Positions 58,189 through 64,000 of a stretch of 64,000 nucleotides of DNA are shown here, piece by piece. This DNA comes from Hyalella azteca (Eukaryota > Arthropoda > Malacostraca > Amphipoda > Hyalellidae). The first letter of the stretch is position 1. Every line of letters begins with the position of its first letter. The notes beneath the pieces were generated by a model. The model ran no database searches. It was not told the origin of the DNA and worked only from the letters and a program-made list of their open reading frames with translations. The stretch lies in NCBI RefSeq assembly GCF_000764305.2, contig NW_025934801.1, forward strand, positions 62,001 to 126,000. The letters are read 5' to 3'. The translations under genes were made by a program, and so were the position numbers.

Positions 58189-58437
58189 GTCGCATTGGTC
58201 CCGCTATACTACGCTGTCCAATACTGTTACTGTTGGTGAATGGTTGGATGAATGCTACTGGTGGTGAATGGTTGGATGAATGCGTCGCATTGGTCCCGCT
58301 ATACTACGCTGTCCAATACTGACTACTGTTGGTGAATGGTTGGATGAATGCGTCGCATTGGTCCCGCTATACTACACTGTCCAATACTGATACTGTTGGT
58401 GAATGGTTGGATGAATGCTACTGTTGGTGAATGAATG
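58189..58437. repeat. About 68-bp minisatellite with internal repeats
   Basis: Three main copies of gcgtcgcattggtcccgcta, then tactacgctgtccaatactg; the subunit ttggtgaatggttggatgaa is also repeated between them. Confidence 0.92.
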
Positions 58438-59067
58438 CATCAGAGCTACTGTTTAACGCTGGTGAATGGTATAACATTGATGGAGACTATATTGAACACA
58501 GACGGACACTATAGAACATTTTTAGCTGTATATTTTAATTTTAATTTAATTATCAATTGCAATCTAACATTTCCAGCGGTTTTTGAGTGCATATGAATGT
58601 TGACAAACGCTATCGAATGTTTTCATCTGTTTTCAAATCCAGAAGAACATAGACGTAAGCGATTAAATATTTTATGTAATTTATGAGTGCAGATGGACAA
58701 ATAACAACAATTTCGAACGTTGCCATTCGTTGTCAAATTCCGGACGAACATTTTCGAAATACGTCAGCTGTTGTACGATTGATCTTAAAAAAACACTTCA
58801 AATAACTGGACTGTTACACAAGGCGACACCTTCTAAGGAGCTTGCATCGAACTTGAAATTACTTGAACTTGAGCTTTCATTGAATAATGATGTTGAGCTT
58901 TCATTGAATAATGAAACGTTCCAATGATTCATTCAGAAAACTGGACTTGCGGGATATTCCGACGCACTTCCTCGGTATTCAAGCCCTCCGATTCACCCAG
59001 TGCCTATTCAGTTAATTTTGATTTCGAAAATATTCAACTCTCGCTGGAAGTTCTGTTTTTGCATCAG
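58438..59067. other. No gene recognised
   Basis: Contains a two-copy gagctttcattgaataatga repeat at 58872..58910. Confidence 0.5.
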
Positions 59068-59312
59068 CCAAGTCTGTGAATTAGCCACGTCTATGAATTA
59101 GCCACGTCTATGAATTAGCCCCGACTATGAATTAGCCCCGACTATGAATTAGCCACGTCTGTGAATTAGCCACGTCTATGAATTAGCCACGTCTATGAAT
59201 TAGCCACGTCTATGAATTAGCCCCGACTATGAATTAGCCACGTCTATGAATTAGCCACGTCTATGAATTAGCCACGTCTATGAATTAGCCACGTCTATGA
59301 ATTAGCCACGAC
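59068..59312. repeat. 17-bp minisatellite
   Basis: About 14 copies of gaattagccacgtctat, with a cccgact variant in three copies. Confidence 0.96.
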
Positions 59313-59765
59313 TTCTGCATCATCACTCTGTCGTTGCAACCGTGTCTTCTCATACTGTAATTCTACTGTTCGTTAATTAATTTAGTTGAATTTGCATGCT
59401 GTATGCTGTCATTAAGTTTCCTTTATTATTACCTCATTCAATTCGTTTTAAAAGTATTGAAGAAGTTCCCTCCTCTTCCACCCTTACATATTTCCTAGAG
59501 ATTTCTTCCGTAAAATTTTCCATCACAAAGATTCTTTAAGCTACTCATCTTGATTCGTGGACATTCAAGTCGCCGCTACGAAAAAGATATGCCAGCATAA
59601 ATCCTTCTCAGTCGCGGACTTTTGCCCAAATTGTGACTTTAAGAAGCCATGACATCAAAATAGCGCCGTATGACGACCAAGATTTCAATCAAACTGCCGA
59701 GGCTTCGGAGTCCCAGACTGAGAACGGGCGTCGGACCATCGGAGTCCGATGAGCGGCCGGCGATG
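59313..59765. other. No gene recognised
   Basis: Nothing identifiable. Confidence 0.5.
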
Positions 59766-59985
59766 TTCAGTGCTAGCTCCCCTCAGCCCGATGTGCTGAT
59801 CAATGCAAGGGTTGATGTGGTGCCGTGATGTGCTAGCTCCCCTCAGCCCGATGTGCTGGATCAATGCAAGGGTTGATGTGATGCCGTGATGTGCTAGCTC
59901 CCCTCAGCGCGATGTGCTGATCAATGCAAGGGTTGATGTGATGCCGTGATGTGCTAGCTCCCTTCAGCGCGATGTGTTAACCAAT
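59766..59985. repeat. 60-bp minisatellite
   Basis: About 3.7 copies with gatgtgctagctcccctcag, cccgatgtgctgatcaatgc and aagggttgatgtggtgccgt. Confidence 0.95.
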
Positions 59986-62685
59986 GTTAACAGTTTAACA
60001 TGGCTGCGGAGCTGTATATAATAGCCAGTTTATCGATTGAATAGAAGAATTTGCTAATAATGATATGCCATTTATGCTGCACAAACAATATTTTAAGAGT
60101 AATGCACTCTATTAAGTCACCCTGATCCATCCATATTTCTGTGTGTACGATTAATTCTGTAGCTCACTAACAATTTATATTATATATCTGTATGCATGAC
60201 ATTTTAATTTTGAACGTGGTTTCTCGTTCCCGTAGATTGTAATATATTTTGTTTATGTGACGTGAATTGCCAGCCAAACATAGTTAATGTTTTACTGAAG
60301 ATAAAAAACATGAGAATCAAGGGCCGGCGGTGTTTCTTTCACACGCTTCTACAGGCGCGTTTAGGAGCTTCACTGCACGCGCGGCAGGCAGATCTTGTGA
60401 AAGCGTTTGAAGAGCGAGATCAAAACAGTATTTGCCGAGAACCATCCAATGATTATCGCATGATCAGTACTGAACAATTTCTATCTTCATAGTGTAAATT
60501 AAATCAAGCTCGTAAATCAAGCTCGTAAATCAAGCACGTTTCAGTGCTGAAATATACTCTCTTAACAGTCATAATTCATCGTGAGTTACGAAAAAAACCC
60601 ACCGGGATACTTTAACTCGAACTTAGACATTGGTTTAACTCGAACTAGACATTGGTAAGCTCCGTCCCTATTTATAAGTAATGCTTGGGGCAATATTTCA
60701 GGGACATTATCATGCTGTAAATTAGAGTATTGCACTGCGAAGATATTCCCAGGACAGAATACGATGAAGGATACACAGAAGTATGCGACGCAGTTGCGCC
60801 TAACAGAGGCCCACTGTACTCCTCACAAGGCGTCTTTGTGAGGGCAGTGAGGGTAGGCGAACTCCCCTCTTATATCCCTCACTTGCTGCGCTATTTTACC
60901 TTCGTAATTTCCGAACATTCTTTGCTTCTTTTATCGTTGTTTATTCTGGATTCCTTAATTAGCTTCGTGATTATATAGGTGGAATTATAAGTCTATTTAT
61001 TATTTTGTGTCATCATTGCAATGAGGAGATTTAAAATTTAGAGATATTTATTACTAGTGCCATAACATAATGCACATCAATTATATATTTATTTCGTACA
61101 TCCCTGTTATATATTAGTACATGCTTCTAACAAGCCAAGTAACCACTCACTGATAAAGCCAGGAAAGTTATGTTGAATTGCAGTCTAAACTTCGTATTAA
61201 TTTTGCTAGCATTTATTACTGTATATGTGATTAAAGTACTCACAAAAGAAGGAGAACGAAATGAAAGCGCACGACTTGTAGGATGTCAAGCCATTTTATA
61301 ATGAAGTAATTTCTTTACGAATTTCATTTCATCCGATGAATTAGAGATGAAAATTTCGCTAACATCACATCCTGATCGAATAATAAAAAGGTCTTTGAAT
61401 TTTCTTAAGACTCCTATGTTCAATGATCGAATTAGTCTCGGGTGTTTGCTAATCAGTAAACTGTTCCTTAACATTTGTTATCTGGAGGGCGGTTAATTCT
61501 CCTATAATTAACCCATCCGCTTCACTTGCTACTCATTGACAGCGAATAAAATAATATAAATTTGTTTCGTTTCTGAATTTCGGGACTAAAAAAAAGTGGC
61601 ACAACAATCTTTTAGTAAAGTTGGTAGGGACTTTTCAGATCGAGATGGTGCACGACTTCCAATTATAGTTACTCCTTTAATAATCCTATGTAAAATAGGA
61701 TATATCGTATCTTATGTACGCTTGTAGTATCCTTGGATATCATCTGATCTAAGGTAAGAGATACAATCTCGAACTTGAAAAACATCCCATGAAATTTCAC
61801 GAAAATTTTACTCAAGAGCGAAATACATGACCACATTTTTTCATGCCAACCGAACCTTTTACGAACTTTAATACTTTAACAGCTTTTTAGCCCGCCAATC
61901 TTGACAACGTTGCGATCGAGGGGATTTGATCTGATGGTCCAAAATCTCCCAGAATCGGCGATAAATTTCTGGCTCGTTGAATCTCTTTTCCGGGTGCAAT
62001 TTTTACGATAAGATTTCGCTGGGAAAAATCGGAACTCCTGTTCGAATTTAGCATCATCTCTACAATTTTAATTTTACCGTGTTAACTTGTAATGTCTACA
62101 TCCCAGTTACAAATCCCGAAGTATCAATAAATACCAAAAATTACAAGCGCAGAGTCAGCTTTTTCTCCACTCGTAAGGGGCTCTTTAATAGGAAAAGGCA
62201 AATTTATCCTCTCAGACCATCACAAAGCAGGTCACACCTCCACAAAATTAATGTCATGATGAGTCTTACAGTACAATCAATATACTTTTAATCTTAGTTA
62301 TTAAGAAAGCGAACTTAGCTTTCATAATTATAGTTGGGTCATCGTTTCTGAGTTTCAAAAAGCCAAGGTCAGCTTTTTTTGAACTGAAGGCAGGTCAATA
62401 ATAGTCGAGCAACACAGTGCTGGAGACATATGACTGGATCACGTCAGTTATCATATTGGATTATTCGATACCATATAGCATTTGGCAACGGATCACAATC
62501 AGTACTAAATACCATATTGGTATCGAATCACATTGGTAGCATTTTATATAACGAAAAAGATTGAAGCAGACTAATTCACAAAATCGATAATTATCTACTG
62601 ATTCATGTCGAAATTTCGGCGATTAAATATTCAAATCCACGAAATAAATATAAGTTCATGATATACATCAAAATATTAATATTAT
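59986..62685. other. No gene recognised
   Basis: AT-rich. A short three-copy aaatcaagctcgt repeat lies at about 60500..60535. ORFs up to 82 codons (60262..60492, 60730..60978, 62079..62291) are unassigned. Confidence 0.5.
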
Positions 62686-62706
62686 TTGTCCGCTTAGCGG
62701 ACAAAC
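62686..62706. repeat. Perfect short hairpin
   Basis: tttgtccgc, 3-nt loop tta, gcggacaaa: a 9-bp stem, followed closely by a partial copy (gcgtttgtcc). No U-run or gene nearby that would make it a terminator. Confidence 0.7.
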
Positions 62707-62867
62707 AAACTTAGCGTTTGTCCACCATGGAGCTCTAAAACTTCTGTGTATAAATTGACTCGTGTAAAATTTCTTTAACATTTGAAGCAAAAGCTGAAGG
62801 ACAGCGAGGAGACTGGAGACCGCACGGCAGTTGCTAGTGCTTGTATGGCTTCACTGTCTCCCACACC

Positions 62868-63009
62868 AGAATGTACTGTGCAGTGTGATGCAGCAGACCT
62901 TCCTGCCTACCGCAGACTGTACGGTGCAGTGTGATGCAGCAGGACCTTCCTGCCTACCGCAGACTGTACGGTGCAGTGTGATGCAGCAGACCTTCCTGCC
63001 TACCGCAGA
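62868..63009. repeat. 46-47 bp minisatellite ending at an N gap
   Basis: About three copies with accttcctgcctaccgcaga, ctgtacggtgcagtgtgatg and cagcag. Continues briefly after the adapter (gtacggtgcagtgtg), so the gap lies inside the array. Confidence 0.95.
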
Positions 63010-63010
63010 N

Positions 63011-63048
63011 CTGTCTCTTATACACATCTAGATGTGTATAAGAGACAG
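63011..63048. other. Nextera mate-pair junction adapter (assembly contaminant), second copy
   Basis: The same 38-bp inverted mosaic-end pair as at 11546, directly after an N at 63010 and within a tandem array. Confidence 0.98.
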
Positions 63049-63059
63049 GTACGGTGCAG

Positions 63060-63275
63060 TGTGGTGCTCACTAGGCAGTGCTGTGCTCACTAGGCAGTGT
63101 TGTGCTCTCTAGGCAGTGTGGTGCTCACTAGGCAGTGTTGTGCTCTCTAGGCAGTGTTGTGCTCACTAGGCAGTGTGGTGCTCACTAGGCAGTGTTGTGC
63201 TCTCTAGGCAGTGTTGTGCTCACTAGGCAGTGATGTGTTCACTAGGCAGTGTTGTCCTCACTAGGCAGTGGTGTG
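63060..63275. repeat. 21-bp minisatellite
   Basis: About ten copies of gtgctcactaggcagtgttgt, with ctctct and gtgtggt variants. Confidence 0.96.
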
Positions 63276-63374
63276 CTTGTAGATGTGTTTGATGGTACAA
63301 TTATAATTTGACCAAATTATATATTCATTTGAAAGTGCGAGCGCTAGTGTTTAGATGGTTAGGTGTGTGTAGCA

Positions 63375-63665
63375 CTATGGTGTGTGCGGGAGTGGGAGAC
63401 CGCAGGAGCGAGTTTGTTTACATCGAACGACGCCGAGCTTGACAGCGAGAGGTGTTGCCGAGGACGCGTCGTCTACAAGGGGGCATATGCCAAACTGTAG
63501 AGGGAACCTGCGTGTACAACCATCGGAAGTTCTCGTCCTGTAGGTTCTTCTGAAGTCCCAATAACGCAAACACGATCTGTAGTTCTGCAGTCGTGGATGA
63601 TCGCCACGGCTGTGTGCCGGAGGTTGCGAGGACGAACGGATGCGTGAAGCTTGGAGTCATTCGCG
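63375..63665 (-). other. GC-rich patch with unassigned ORFs
   Basis: GC content is well above the surroundings. Two minus-strand frames are open (63375..63569 and 63418..63660, up to 80 codons), and a plus frame is open for about 35 codons. No domain is recognisable. It could be an exon or 5' region of an unidentified gene. Confidence 0.2.
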
Positions 63666-63749
63666 CTTCATGTGTAACAGCATCAACGATTCACAAGTAA
63701 AGTCGAGGGTATTTTGAGATATTGATGTATGAGTCACTTCAATTCAATG

Positions 63750-64000
63750 CCGTACCGGCCGTAACTCAGCCGTGAGACAACACGAGAAGTAACGAAATGG
63801 GTGGCTATTATGTAAGCGTCATTAACATCATTCACGTGACGAGCGCCGCGCAACAATTACCGTTCCGAAATACGGCACCAGCTGAGAGTAATATCAAAGA
63901 TGTTGATAACAATGCATCTATTCTGAAGTACGGCCTATAGAAGCAGCAAACGAAAATACGGCCACGAAGAAGACATAGCGACTACGTCAAGATAGCCATG
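63750..64000. repeat. TACGGYC motif cluster, right edge
   Basis: Exact TACGGCC matches (one on the minus strand in taccggccgtaac), plus tacggca and gccgtgagacaacac, occur within 250 bp up to the window end. Composition and motifs resemble 1037..1720, including the shared ccgtgag(g/a)caaca words. Confidence 0.55.

Overview
The window is animal genomic DNA, probably from an invertebrate. An arthropod, perhaps a crustacean, is my guess, but the sequence does not prove it. The background is AT-rich and gene-poor, with GT-AG introns of 0.3 to 7 kb. About thirty unrelated minisatellites or microsatellites add up to roughly 9-10 kb. There are also several short dispersed hairpin or MITE-like elements. 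Nothing bacterial or viral was recognised (no operons, IS elements, CRISPR or ribosome binding sites).

One protein-coding gene can be supported: an F-spondin (spondin-1) homologue on the minus strand, running right to left from about 27.6 kb to 9.06 kb. Eight exons were assembled by eye from splice signals, compatible phases and resemblance to the remembered F-spondin family sequence. They are 27416..27611 (start codon at 27596), 23415..23539, 16519..16652, 14246..14390, 13769..13975, 12666..12789, 11314..11444 and 9058..9277. Joined, they give 1267 nt (422 codons plus 1 nt) without a stop: signal peptide, reeler domain, spondin N domain and an acidic linker. The thrombospondin type-1 repeats that should follow are not seen and presumably lie beyond the left edge. 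An acceptor just upstream of the start codon implies at least one non-coding 5' exon further right, which I could not place.

Layout. 1-8.9 kb: no gene; a TACGGYC-motif cluster, an array of perfect palindromes, MITE copies and a 31-bp array. 9.06-27.6 kb: F-spondin, with introns full of tandem arrays. Several arrays sit on splice junctions: exon 4 acceptor duplicated, exon 7 acceptor at the edge of a 47-bp array, exon 8 donor triplicated, and exon 2 bracketed by two different arrays. 27.6-64 kb: no recognisable gene; many arrays, two more hairpin-element copies, a foldback element at 51.55-52.07 kb, and a few unassigned ORFs.

The assembly has visible faults. Nextera mate-pair junction adapters remain at 11546..11583 and 63011..63048. 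The first is followed by a 73-bp exact copy of sequence lying 3120 bp upstream. Single-N gaps occur at 11657, 42533 and 63010, all inside tandem arrays, so array lengths there are unreliable.

I did not find a new multi-gene system. The most interesting real signal is the birth of minisatellites from splice junctions in one conserved gene.
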